A stretch of 64,000 nt of DNA from CADEDH01 sp041394285 (GTDB lineage Bacteria; Actinomycetota; Acidimicrobiia; Acidimicrobiales; SZUA-35), in the NCBI GenBank assembly GCA_041394285.1, contig JAWKIL010000006.1, positions 1 to 64,000 of the forward strand. The letters are read 5' to 3'. The translations under genes and the position numbers were made by a program. Each line of letters opens with the position of its first letter. Positions within the stretch are counted from its first letter, which is position 1. Below the pieces are notes generated by a model that saw only the letters and a program-made list of their open reading frames with translations, ran no database searches and had not been told where the DNA came from. Positions 7,808 to 15,708 of the stretch are shown in pieces.

Positions 7808-8794
7808 ATGACCACCCAGACGCGCCCCCGGGCTTTCTCCGGGATCCAACCGACAGGAGCCCTCCACCTGGGCAACTATCTGGGCGCGATCCGAAACTGG
7901 GTGAAGATGCAGCAAACGACCGACGGTATCTACTGCGTCGTGGACCTTCATGCCCTCACCGTGCCCCGGGCGCCGGGCGAGATCCGCCAGGCCACGCTGG
8001 AAATGGCGGCCGACCTGCTGGCCATCGGGATCGACCCCGAGCAGTCGATCCTGTTCGTCCAGAGCCAGGTCCGCGAGCACTCCGAGCTGGCGTGGCTGCT
8101 CCAGTGCACCGCCGCCTACGGCGAGCTGCAGCGAATGACCCAGTTCAAGGAGAAGCGGGAGCACGCCGAGTTCATCTCCGCCGGCCTGTTCACCTACCCC
8201 GCCCTCCAGGCGGCCGACATCGTGCTCTACGACACCGACGTGGTGCCGGTGGGCGACGACCAGCGCCAGCACCTGGAGTTCACCCGCGACGTCGCCATCC
8301 GCTTCAACAGCCGCTACGGCGAGGTGCTGAAGGTGCCCGAGCACCGGATCCCCGAGGCCGGGGCGAGGATCATGGACCTCCAGCACCCCGAGAACAAGAT
8401 GTCGAAGTCGGCCGACTCGCCGATGGGCACGGTGCTGCTGACCGACGTCCCGGCCGACATCGAGCGGAAGTTCAAGCGGGCCGTCACCGACAACGACGCC
8501 GAGGTCCGCTACGACCCGGCCAATAAGCCGGGGGTGTCGAACCTGCTCACCGTGCTGGCCGTGTGCACCGACACCGACCCCGACAAGGTGGCCGAGAACT
8601 ACAGCCAGTACGGCCCGCTCAAGGCCGACGCCGCCGCCGCCCTGATCGAGATGCTCCGCCCCATCCAGGAGCGGCGGGCCCAGCTCGACCCGGCTTCCAC
8701 CGCCGAGCTGCTCCACATCGGCTCCACCAAGGCCCGCGACATCGCCACCACCGTGATGGCCCGGGTCCGGGCCGCCGTCGACCTCGTCGACTGA
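7808..8794 (+). CDS. trpS: tryptophanyl-tRNA synthetase
   Basis: Charges tRNA-Trp. This class I synthetase of 328 residues has the HIGH-type motif as GALHLGNYLG at residues 17-26 and KMSKS exactly near residue 197 (ENKMSKSADSP). The conserved GDDQRQHLE and FTYPALQAADIVLYD stretches are present. The ATG at 7808 gives the normal N-terminus (FSGIQPTG starts at residue 10); a longer frame from 7697 would add 37 unrelated residues and cover the promoter. It is the only plus-strand gene between ispH and 17.4 kb and interrupts an otherwise minus-strand block. Confidence 0.96.
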   Translation: MTTQTRPRAFSGIQPTGALHLGNYLGAIRNWVKMQQTTDGIYCVVDLHALTVPRAPGEIRQATLEMAADLLAIGIDPEQSILFVQSQVREHSELAWLLQCTAAYGELQRMTQFKEKREHAEFISAGLFTYPALQAADIVLYDTDVVPVGDDQRQHLEFTRDVAIRFNSRYGEVLKVPEHRIPEAGARIMDLQHPENKMSKSADSPMGTVLLTDVPADIERKFKRAVTDNDAEVRYDPANKPGVSNLLTVLAVCTDTDPDKVAENYSQYGPLKADAAAALIEMLRPIQERRAQLDPASTAELLHIGSTKARDIATTVMARVRAAVDLVD

Positions 8795-8796
8795 GC

Positions 8797-8813
8797 GTCG
8801 CCCTTGCGGCGAC
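8797..8813. terminator. hairpin between convergent trpS and dioxygenase beta
   Basis: Arms GTCGCC (8797-8802) and GGCGAC (8808-8813) with a five-base loop begin 2 bases after the trpS stop. There is no U-run, but the place fits a terminator between converging genes. Confidence 0.4.
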
Positions 8814-8855
8814 CCGGGGCTTCGCTTGGCCGCGACCCGGGCGCTGCAGGGCGCG

Positions 8856-9362
8856 TCAGAGCAGGAAGGCCAGATTGTCGAAGTGGCGCTCGACCTCCAG
8901 GAGGTCGATGCGCTTGCAGACGATGGCCCAGTCGAACGGCGCGCCGGCCTCCCCCACCGGGCGCAGGCGATACGTGACCCGGGCCGGGAGCACGAGCAGC
9001 GGTGCACCCACACCTCGGGTCTCGTGGAGCACCTGGACCGACTCGACCAGCAGCTCCCCGTCGCCGTCCGGCTCCTCCACCAGCCCCAGGTTGGTGACGG
9101 CCCGCAGGGTGCGTGACGGGGGGTCCTGGGCCGTCTCCTTGCCCGACAGCAGCCGGGTGACCCGGGCCCGGAGCTGGGGCAGGTGGTCGTAGATGATCGA
9201 CACGTGACAGGCCGGGTCGGCCTCGCCGGACCGCCCCGGGACCCACAGCAGGCCGTCGGGGGCGAACAGCCCGAGCCACTCCTCCAAGCGGCGGGCATCG
9301 AGCAGGGCCGCCTCGTGATGGACGAGGTCGACCACCGAGGGATCGAGCGGCGACCGGCCCAT
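8856..9362 (-). CDS. aromatic-ring-hydroxylating dioxygenase, small (beta) subunit
   Basis: Structural partner of a Rieske dioxygenase alpha subunit; it has the NTF2-like cone fold and no metal. The 168 residues show the family pattern: an N-terminal helix with HHEAALLDARRLEEWLGLF, DGLLWVP, a YDHLPQLRARVTRLL segment, then beta strands with RVTYRLRP and the terminal KRIDLLEVERHFDNL. It starts 2 bases after the alpha-subunit stop, so the pair is an operon. No ferredoxin or reductase gene is nearby, so electron partners must be elsewhere. The substrate cannot be inferred. Confidence 0.85.
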   Translation of the reverse strand: MGRSPLDPSVVDLVHHEAALLDARRLEEWLGLFAPDGLLWVPGRSGEADPACHVSIIYDHLPQLRARVTRLLSGKETAQDPPSRTLRAVTNLGLVEEPDGDGELLVESVQVLHETRGVGAPLLVLPARVTYRLRPVGEAGAPFDWAIVCKRIDLLEVERHFDNLAFLL

Positions 9363-9364
9363 CG

Positions 9365-10690
9365 TCAGCCCGCCATCTCGGCCAGCCAGCGCCGGTAGAA
9401 GCTGCGCTGCGGGCCCTCGTCGGTCATGTGACCGACGCGGCTGCCGTCGGGCTCGCGGGTCTCACGGGCACGGCCCCGCTCGAACGTGAGCCACTCCACC
9501 TGCTCCACCGCCAGGCCCTCCTGAACCCGGCGGAACATCTCCAGATCGCCCGGCACCCCACCCCCGGCGGGGCCGTAGAACCCTTCGTGGCCCCGCAACC
9601 GTTCGGCGTTGAGGGTGCGGGCCAGATCCCCGCCCTCGGGTGTGCCGTCGCCGTCGAACAGGATGGGGAACAGCACCACCTCGGTCCGGTCGACGGCCAC
9701 CGGCTGCACCACGCGGGCGTGGTACTGGATGAACAGCAGGTTGGGGTACACCAGCAGGTTGAATCCGAGCCCGCCGGAGGTGCGGATGACGTCCCGGGCC
9801 CGGTCGGGGCCCAACCGGTCCTCCAGGACGGCCCGGTGGGCCCGCCCCTGGGGGGTGGCCGCCGCCCGCCGCTCGAATGGGTCGGCCATCACCGGGCGTT
9901 GGTCGAGCAGGGCGTGGCCGTTGCCCAGGTCGACCGAACGGCACGGGGAGCTCCCGGCGAACATTCGCAGCGCCTTGTTGTCGGGCGCCGCCCCCTCCAG
10001 GAAGGCGAGGTGGACGAAGTTGGCGTGGTAGCCGTCGACCCCGTTCTCGCTCTGGATCTTCCAGTTCCCCGGGTAGCTGTAGCGGCTCTCCCCCGGCGCT
10101 CCCAGCACCAGCCGGCCGCTGGGGCTGAGGTCGACCAGCAGGTCGAGGTAGGCGGCGGCGTTGCCCAGATGCTCCACCAGGCTCGGCCCGTGGGGGGCCA
10201 GCGAGGCGAACACGAACCCCTGGTAGCTGGCGACCCGGGCCGGACGGCCGAGGGTGAAATCGTCGGCCGAGATGTCGGGGTCGTCGTAGCCGTCGGCGTA
10301 GGTGAAGCCCACCAGGGTGCCGTCGGGCCGGAACGACCACCCGTGGTAGGGGCAGCGGAAGAACCGGTTCTGGCCCCGCCGCTCCTGGCACACCGTGGCC
10401 GCCCGGTGGGTGCACCGGTTGAGCAGCACGGCCACCTGGCCGGCGTCGGTGCGGGTGAGGATCACCGGCGTCCGACCGATCAGGGTCGAGGTGAAAGACC
10501 CGGGTTCCGGGATCTCGCTCTCGTGGCCCACGTACACCCAGGTGCGGCCGAAGATGGCGTCCATCTCGGCCGCGAACAGGGCGGGATCGGTATAGATCCG
10601 GCGGTGGACGCGGTGCGGGGTGTCGGGGTCGGCCTCGGGGCACAGCACCAGCGACCCGACGTCGGCCGCCGCCTGGTTCGATCCGTGCAT
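9365..10690 (-). CDS. Rieske [2Fe-2S] ring-hydroxylating dioxygenase, alpha subunit
   Basis: Catalytic subunit that passes electrons from a Rieske cluster to a mononuclear iron and hydroxylates an aromatic or related substrate. Rieske ligands are Cys93/His95 (CTH) and Cys113/His116 (CPYHGW). The mononuclear iron site is recognisable in NWKIQSENGVDGYHANFVH, which supplies the bridging Asp and the two His ligands. I chose the ATG at 10690 because a strong AAGGGGGGA ribosome site lies 5 bases before it; an upstream GTG at 10708 would sit on that site. The gene lies directly beside an IS110 remnant, which fits acquisition as an accessory pair. Confidence 0.9.
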   Translation of the reverse strand: MHGSNQAAADVGSLVLCPEADPDTPHRVHRRIYTDPALFAAEMDAIFGRTWVYVGHESEIPEPGSFTSTLIGRTPVILTRTDAGQVAVLLNRCTHRAATVCQERRGQNRFFRCPYHGWSFRPDGTLVGFTYADGYDDPDISADDFTLGRPARVASYQGFVFASLAPHGPSLVEHLGNAAAYLDLLVDLSPSGRLVLGAPGESRYSYPGNWKIQSENGVDGYHANFVHLAFLEGAAPDNKALRMFAGSSPCRSVDLGNGHALLDQRPVMADPFERRAAATPQGRAHRAVLEDRLGPDRARDVIRTSGGLGFNLLVYPNLLFIQYHARVVQPVAVDRTEVVLFPILFDGDGTPEGGDLARTLNAERLRGHEGFYGPAGGGVPGDLEMFRRVQEGLAVEQVEWLTFERGRARETREPDGSRVGHMTDEGPQRSFYRRWLAEMAG

Positions 10691-10708
10691 ACGGTCCCCC
10701 CTTCGCAC

Positions 10709-10963
10709 GAATGCCTCTGGCCCCAGACGCTAATGGGGATCGACCACCTGTGTCCTGTTGGGATGGAGGCTGGTTGCTGTGAGCCGCTGGCTGGTTAGCA
10801 CTCTCGGACGCTGGGTCTTGAGCCCTAGGGCTAGATCGTGCGCCAGCTGGTTGGTGAGGTGGGCTGTGATGGCTGGTGGGATGGCGTGCCGGTGAGCACT
10901 GAACCATTAGCGGGCTGCTGGCTGCCTTCGGCTTTGTCGTCATCGGAGGTTGAGGAGGTAGGA
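10709..10963. other. intergenic stretch, probable left flank of the IS110-type element
   Basis: No gene is visible in these 255 bases. They contain a perfect 12-base palindrome AGCCCTAGGGCT at 10821-10832 and many CTGG/TGGTTG words. A purine-rich AGGAGGTAGGAG precedes the transposase ATG at 10964. Exact IS ends could not be set. Confidence 0.4.
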
Positions 10964-12220
10964 GATGGGAGAGGTGTTCGTCGGCCTGGACTGGGCCGAG
11001 GACCATCACGACGTCCATGTCGAAGACGGAGCAGGACGGAAACTGGCCGCAGCCCGGATCCCGGAAGGAGTGGTGGGGTGGCGCGGTTCCACGACCTCCT
11101 CGCCGCTCATGCCGAGGACCCCGCTGGGGTGTTGATCGCGACCGAGACCGATCGGGGTCTGTTCATCACTGCGTTGATCTCGGCCGGGTACCGGGTGTTG
11201 GCGGTGAACCCGTTGTCGGTGGCCCGCTACCGGGAACGACACACCACCTCGGGCGCCAAGTCCGACCCGGGGATGCCAAGATTCTGGCTGATCTGGCCCG
11301 CACCGACGCCCACAACCACCGTCTGGCGGCCGGTGACAGTGAGCTGAGTGAAGCGGTCAAGGTGTTGGCCCGGTCGCATCAGTCGTTGATCTGGGCCCGG
11401 CAACGTCAGACCAATCAGCTCCGCTCCACCCTGCGGGAGTTCTACCCCGCCGCCCTGGACGCCTTCGCTGAGCTGGGCGGACGCGACGCTGGCGGTGTTG
11501 GCCATCGCCCCGAACCCCACCTTGGGCCGGCAGTTGTCCTGGGCCAAGATCGCCTCCGCTCTGCGGCGAGGCGGGCGACAACGCCGGATCGACGAACGCG
11601 CCGTTGAGATCCAAGCGGCGTTGCGGACTGAGCATCTTCAGGCTGCTCCGCTGGTGGCTGACGCCATGGGAGCGACCGTGGCGGCGTTGGTGGCGGTGAT
11701 CACGATCTGCGATCCAGATCCTCGAGCCGAGCACGACTCTGGTCGACCAGATCCAGATCCTCGAGGCCGAGCTGGCTGACCGTTTTGAGCAACACCCGGA
11801 CGCTGAGATCATCCGTTCCTGCCAGGACTGGGGATGACACTCGGCGCCCGGGTGCTGGGCGAGTTCGGGGACGACCCGAACCGCTATGCCAACCCCAAGT
11901 CTCGCAAGAACTACTCCGGGATGTCACCCATCACGAAGGCTTCCGGCAAGCAGCGGGTCGTGCTGGCCCGCTACGCCCGCAACCGGCGCCTGGCCGACGC
12001 CTGCTACCAATGGGCCTTCGCTGCGCTGACCGCCAGTCCCGGCGCCCGGGTCTACTACGACCAACGACGCGCCGGCGGTGACACCCACCACCGGGCCCTA
12101 CGAGCACTCGGAAACCGTCTCGTCGGCATCCTCCACGGCTGCCTTCACCACCGAGCTCTCTACGACGAACACACCGCCTGGGATCACCGACAACCCCAAC
12201 CCGAACAACAAGCCGCTTGA
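10964..12220 (+). pseudogene. IS110-family transposase, broken by about five frameshifts
   Basis: The reading starts with VFVGLDWAEDHHDVHVED, the DEDD-type N-terminal domain of IS110 transposases, and ends with the C-terminal domain ANPKSRKNYSGMSPITKASG and ARNRRLADACYQWAF. To follow the protein one must change frame near 11075-11078 (G4 run), 11269-11272 (G4 run), about 11490, within 11700-11740 and near 11818 (CC). Four of these are best explained by one missing base. The 11700-11772 part also carries a 16-base direct repeat with a 39-base period. Full length would be about 415 residues, normal for the family. It is therefore a decayed copy, or a good copy in a badly called stretch. Confidence 0.85.
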
Positions 12221-12227
12221 CAGTTCC

Positions 12228-12253
12228 GCCCGTGGGATGTCTAGCCCACGGGC
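12228..12253 (-). terminator. hairpin over the stop codon of the CoxL-like gene
   Basis: Arms GCCCGTGGG (12228-12236) and CCCACGGGC (12245-12253) surround the TAG stop. The stem is 9 bp without a U-run and would end minus-strand transcription before the IS110 remnant. Confidence 0.45.
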
Positions 12254-14496
12254 TGCAGGGCGGCCCACACCCGCTCGGGGGTGAGCGGCGTCTCCAGGTG
12301 GCGGACCCCGAGGTGGGCGACGGCGTCGATCACGGCGTTGTAGACGGCCGGGATGGACCCGATCGTGCCCGACTCACCCACCCCCTTGGCCCCCAGCGGG
12401 TTGACCCAGGTGGGGGTCTCGATGTGGTGCACCTCGTAGCTCGGCATCTCGGTGGTCGACACGATCATGTAGTCCATGAAGTTCGACGTGAGCAGGTTGC
12501 CCGACTCGTCGTACACGATCTGCTCGTACAGGGCCTGGGCCACGCCCTGGGCCAGGCCGCCGTGGACCTGGCCCTCGGCCAGCAGGGGGTTGATGATCGT
12601 GCCGGCGTCGTCCACCGCCACCAACCGGTCGAGGCGGACCCGCCCCGTCTCGGTGTCGACCAGCACGACGGCCAGGTGGGCCCCGCTGGGGAAGGTGGGC
12701 ATGGGGGCCGAGAAGTCGGTGCCGGCGATCAGGGGCTCGGGAGCCTCGGCGGCCAGCTCGGCCCAGCCCAGGGCCGGCACGGGGCTGCCGACCACGTGGA
12801 ACCGTCCGCCCTCGGCGTCGAACACCACGTCGCCCAGGGCCGCCTCCAGCTGGTCGGCGGCCCTGTTGCGGGCCTTCTCGATCAGGATGCCGGCCGCGTC
12901 GACCAGGGCCGAACCGGCCAGCTGGACCGATCGGGACCCGACGGTGAGCCCACCCCGGGCCACGGCGTCGGTGTCGCCGTGGACGACCTCGATGTCGTCC
13001 ATCGCCACCCCGGTGTACTCCGACACGAGCATGGCCCAGGTCGTGTCGTGCCCCTGGCCCGACGGGGTGGCCCCGCTGGTCACCCGCATTCGCCCCCCGG
13101 GGAGCACCTCGATGGAGCCGAACTCGCCCCCGGGGCCGCCGGCGGTGATCTCCACGTAGGCGCCGAGGCCGATGCCCAGCACCTCGGTGGCCCCCTCGGC
13201 CCGGCGCCGGGCCTGCTCGGCCCGCAGATCGGCGTAGCCCGCCTTGTCCAACACCATCTCCAGGGCGGCGGGATAGTCGCCCGAGTCGTACTGGGTGCCG
13301 ATGCCGGTGGTGTAGGGCTGGGTGAAGCGGGGCACCAGGTTGATGCGGCGGACCTCGGCCGGATCCATGCCGATCTCGGCGGCGAAGCGGTCGATCATCC
13401 GCTCGATGGCGACCGTGGCCTCGGGCCGGCCGGCTCCCCGGTAGGCGGTGGTCGACACCTTGTTGGTGACCACGGCGGTGCCGTTGAACCCGCAGTTGGC
13501 GATCTCGTAGACCCCGGTGAGCATCCGCTGGGTCATGCCGGCCAGGATGGCCCCGATGATGGGGTAGGCGCCGGCGTCCTGGAAGACGTCGAGCTGGTAG
13601 GCCGTGATCTTCCCGTCACGGGTGCCGCCCAGCTTGGCGTACTGGATCTGACCCCGGCCCTGGGGCATGGCGGCCACGTTCTCCGAGCGGGTCTCGGTCC
13701 ACTTCACCGGGCGCCCCAGCTGGCGGGCGTACCAGGCCAGGGCCAGCTCCTCGGGGTAGGTGCGGCTCTTGGCTCCGAACCCGCCGCCCACGTCGGGCAC
13801 CACCACCTGCACCTGGGCCGGCTCCAGGCCGTACACCGTGGCCAGCAGATCCCGGGTCGGGTGGGCCCCCTGGCAGGCCGACCAGTGGACGAGGCGGCCG
13901 TCGTCGGTCCACCAGGCGGCTCCGGCCCGGGGCTCGATGGGGGCGCCGGTGAGGCGCTGGTTGACGATCCGCTCCGACACGACCACCTCGCAGTCGGCGA
14001 AGTCGGCCTGGTGCTCGGAGCTCATCCGGTTGAGCACGTTGGTGCCGTGGTCGGGGAACAGGACCACCTCGTCGGTGGCCGACTGCTCCAGGTCGATCAC
14101 CACCGGCAGCTCCTCGTAGTCGACGAGGACCAGCTCGGCGGCGTCGACCGCCGCCTCCCGGGTCTCGGCCAGCACGGCCACCATCGGCTGGCCCACGTAA
14201 CGCACCACGTCGGCCGCCACGTAGGGGCGGCGCATCTCGGCCGGGAACATGGGGAACACGTTGGGGGCCAGGCCGAGGGCCTCGGTCACCTGGGCCCCGG
14301 TGAACACGCCGAGCACGCCGGGGGCCGCCTCGGCCTCGGCGGTGTCGACGTTGGTGACACGGGCGTGGGCCAGGATCGAGCGCACGTACACCAGGTAGGC
14401 CGGGCGCTCCAGCTTGAGGTTCTCGACATAGGTACCGCCGCCGGTGAGAAACCGTGGATCCTCACGGCGGACGACCTTGTTTCCGAGAATGCTCAT
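12241..14496 (-). CDS. xanthine dehydrogenase/CO dehydrogenase-type molybdenum hydroxylase, large subunit (form II CoxL-like)
   Basis: Molybdopterin-cytosine-dinucleotide-binding subunit of the xanthine oxidase family, 751 residues, near the usual length. Visible marks are RREDPRFLTGGGTYV at the start, VGGGFGAK, AYRGAGR in the active-site loop and GAKGVGESGTIGS with the catalytic Glu near the end. AYRGAGR marks the form II group; true aerobic CO dehydrogenase (form I) has AYXCSFR, so CO oxidation should not be assumed. Medium (FAD) and small (2Fe-2S) subunits normally lie next to it and are absent here, and no accessory gene is present. A perfect CTGACGTCAG palindrome (14519-14528) lies upstream. 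The substrate is unknown. Confidence 0.88.
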   Translation of the reverse strand: MSILGNKVVRREDPRFLTGGGTYVENLKLERPAYLVYVRSILAHARVTNVDTAEAEAAPGVLGVFTGAQVTEALGLAPNVFPMFPAEMRRPYVAADVVRYVGQPMVAVLAETREAAVDAAELVLVDYEELPVVIDLEQSATDEVVLFPDHGTNVLNRMSSEHQADFADCEVVVSERIVNQRLTGAPIEPRAGAAWWTDDGRLVHWSACQGAHPTRDLLATVYGLEPAQVQVVVPDVGGGFGAKSRTYPEELALAWYARQLGRPVKWTETRSENVAAMPQGRGQIQYAKLGGTRDGKITAYQLDVFQDAGAYPIIGAILAGMTQRMLTGVYEIANCGFNGTAVVTNKVSTTAYRGAGRPEATVAIERMIDRFAAEIGMDPAEVRRINLVPRFTQPYTTGIGTQYDSGDYPAALEMVLDKAGYADLRAEQARRRAEGATEVLGIGLGAYVEITAGGPGGEFGSIEVLPGGRMRVTSGATPSGQGHDTTWAMLVSEYTGVAMDDIEVVHGDTDAVARGGLTVGSRSVQLAGSALVDAAGILIEKARNRAADQLEAALGDVVFDAEGGRFHVVGSPVPALGWAELAAEAPEPLIAGTDFSAPMPTFPSGAHLAVVLVDTETGRVRLDRLVAVDDAGTIINPLLAEGQVHGGLAQGVAQALYEQIVYDESGNLLTSNFMDYMIVSTTEMPSYEVHHIETPTWVNPLGAKGVGESGTIGSIPAVYNAVIDAVAHLGVRHLETPLTPERVWAALQPVG

Positions 14497-14518
14497 CGCT
14501 CGTTGCCTCGTGTTCTGG

Positions 14519-14528
14519 CTGACGTCAG
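14519..14528. promoter_or_regulatory. perfect 10-base palindrome upstream of the CoxL-like gene
   Basis: CTGACGTCAG sits 23-32 bases before the ATG, in the short gap between this gene and the HD gene. Its place suits an operator, but no regulator is known. Confidence 0.3.
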
Positions 14529-14593
14529 TTTTCCGTTCGACACCATACAGCGCCCCCTACCGCGCAGTCCCGGGTGACGCGCGGCACAGCGCG

Positions 14594-15133
14594 TCAGTCG
14601 TCGTCGCAGGACTTGAGGACGGCGCCGACCTCGGGCGGTACGGTCCAGCGGGCGGGGCGACGGTGGTGCTCCCGGGCCCAGGCCACGGTGAGCTCGTGGG
14701 CTCCGGCCGCCGCCAGCAGCTCGGCCCCCAATTCGGGGTGGCGGCGGTACTGCCCCAGGCGGCGGACCACGGCCAGCCGGCCGTTGTGAGCCCAGCGGAC
14801 GGCCCGCTGCGGGTCGGGCCGGGCCCGTTCCAGCCCTTCCCACACCAGCGTGGCCCCCACCCGGCGGAAGGTGCCGAAGCCCGACACCACCTTGCCCACG
14901 TCGTGGAGCAGCGCGGCGGCCACCACCTCCCGGCCGGCATCGGGCCCGAGGTCGGCCACCACCGCCCGGGCCACCCCCACGGCATGGCGGCGGTCGGGGT
15001 TCGACATCCGCTGCCACAGCTCGCGCTCCCCCGGGACGAGGTGGGCCATGGCCCAGGCCTCGTCGGCCGGGGGCGGCGGCGCCGACGACAGCGACCCGAA
15101 GAACCGGCGGGCGAGATGAAGGCCCGGGATCAC
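14594..15133 (-). CDS. HD-domain phosphohydrolase, function unknown
   Basis: A 179-residue protein with a metal-binding HD domain: His50 in NPDRRHAVGVAR and His77-Asp78 in ALLHDVGK, followed by EHHRRP near the end. Such domains hydrolyse phosphate esters of nucleotides or related compounds; the substrate is not evident. The start is GTG at 15133, which overlaps the nudF stop by three bases in a GTGA arrangement, so the protein is probably made from the pyrG-nudF message. In that position many actinobacteria carry xerD instead. Residues 16-22 are proline-rich. Confidence 0.75.
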   Translation of the reverse strand: MIPGLHLARRFFGSLSSAPPPPADEAWAMAHLVPGERELWQRMSNPDRRHAVGVARAVVADLGPDAGREVVAAALLHDVGKVVSGFGTFRRVGATLVWEGLERARPDPQRAVRWAHNGRLAVVRRLGQYRRHPELGAELLAAAGAHELTVAWAREHHRRPARWTVPPEVGAVLKSCDDD

Positions 15134-15708
15134 CAGCCCCGCTTGCGGGCGGCGGCCAGGATCCCGGCGATCGACTTGGCGTCGGTGATCCGCCCGTCGA
15201 GGGCCATGGCCACGGCCTCCGCCGCCGGCACCCGGGCCACCTCCATGAACTGCTCCTCCTCGCCTTCGAGGGCCTGGGGCACCTCGATGAGGTCGGTGGC
15301 GAGGTAGATCCAGCCGTACTCGTCGCAAAAGCCGGGTGAGTGGTAGACGTTGATCAGCAGATCCATCGCTCCGGCTTGGCGGCCCACCTCCTCGGCCAGC
15401 TCCCGGTGGGCCGTCACGTGCGGGGGCTCGTCGGCCACGTCGCGCTTGCCGGCCGGGATCTCCCACAGATCGGTGTCGATCGTCGCCCGGTACTGGCGGA
15501 CGAGGAAGACATGGTCGCCGTCGGGACCGTCTTCCACCGGGACCACGGCCACCGCCCCCGGGTGGCGGACGATGTCCCGCTTGAACCGCTTGCCGTCGGG
15601 CCCCTCGAACTCGCCGCTGAGGACCCGGATGACGTAGCCCTCGTAGATCAGCTCCTCGCCGACGGGGCGGAACGGGCTGGCGCCGGCAACCGGCCGGGGC
15701 GCCGTCAC
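15130..15708 (-). CDS. nudF: Nudix hydrolase, ADP-ribose pyrophosphatase type
   Basis: Probably cleaves ADP-ribose to AMP and ribose 5-phosphate. The 192 residues include IPAGKRDVADEPPHVTAHRE and the Nudix core RELAEEVG; the first half of the box has one residue more than the textbook GX5E spacing (G-x6-E). The EGEEEQF and upstream YEGYVIRVLSGEFEGPDG segments are typical of the NudF group, which usually forms a swapped dimer. GTG at 15708 overlaps the pyrG stop as GTGA, and this frame's longer upstream reading is a shadow of pyrG. The pyrG-nudF pairing is common in actinobacteria and supports the call. Confidence 0.88.
   Translation of the reverse strand: MTAPRPVAGASPFRPVGEELIYEGYVIRVLSGEFEGPDGKRFKRDIVRHPGAVAVVPVEDGPDGDHVFLVRQYRATIDTDLWEIPAGKRDVADEPPHVTAHRELAEEVGRQAGAMDLLINVYHSPGFCDEYGWIYLATDLIEVPQALEGEEEQFMEVARVPAAEAVAMALDGRITDAKSIAGILAAARKRGW

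Noticed and set aside
10709..12240. Complete, active IS element with defined ends
   Set aside because: The transposase frame is broken several times and no convincing element ends or target duplication could be set.
12241..14496. Aerobic CO dehydrogenase (energy from CO)
   Set aside because: The loop is AYRGAGR, not the form I AYXCSFR, and the other subunits are missing.
12217..14577. Long plus-strand reading of 786 codons opposite the CoxL-like gene
   Set aside because: It is the antisense shadow of a well-conserved gene in high-GC DNA; its translation is Gly/His/Arg-rich with no family motif. The same applies to the long readings opposite recN-nadK, argD-argB and pheT.
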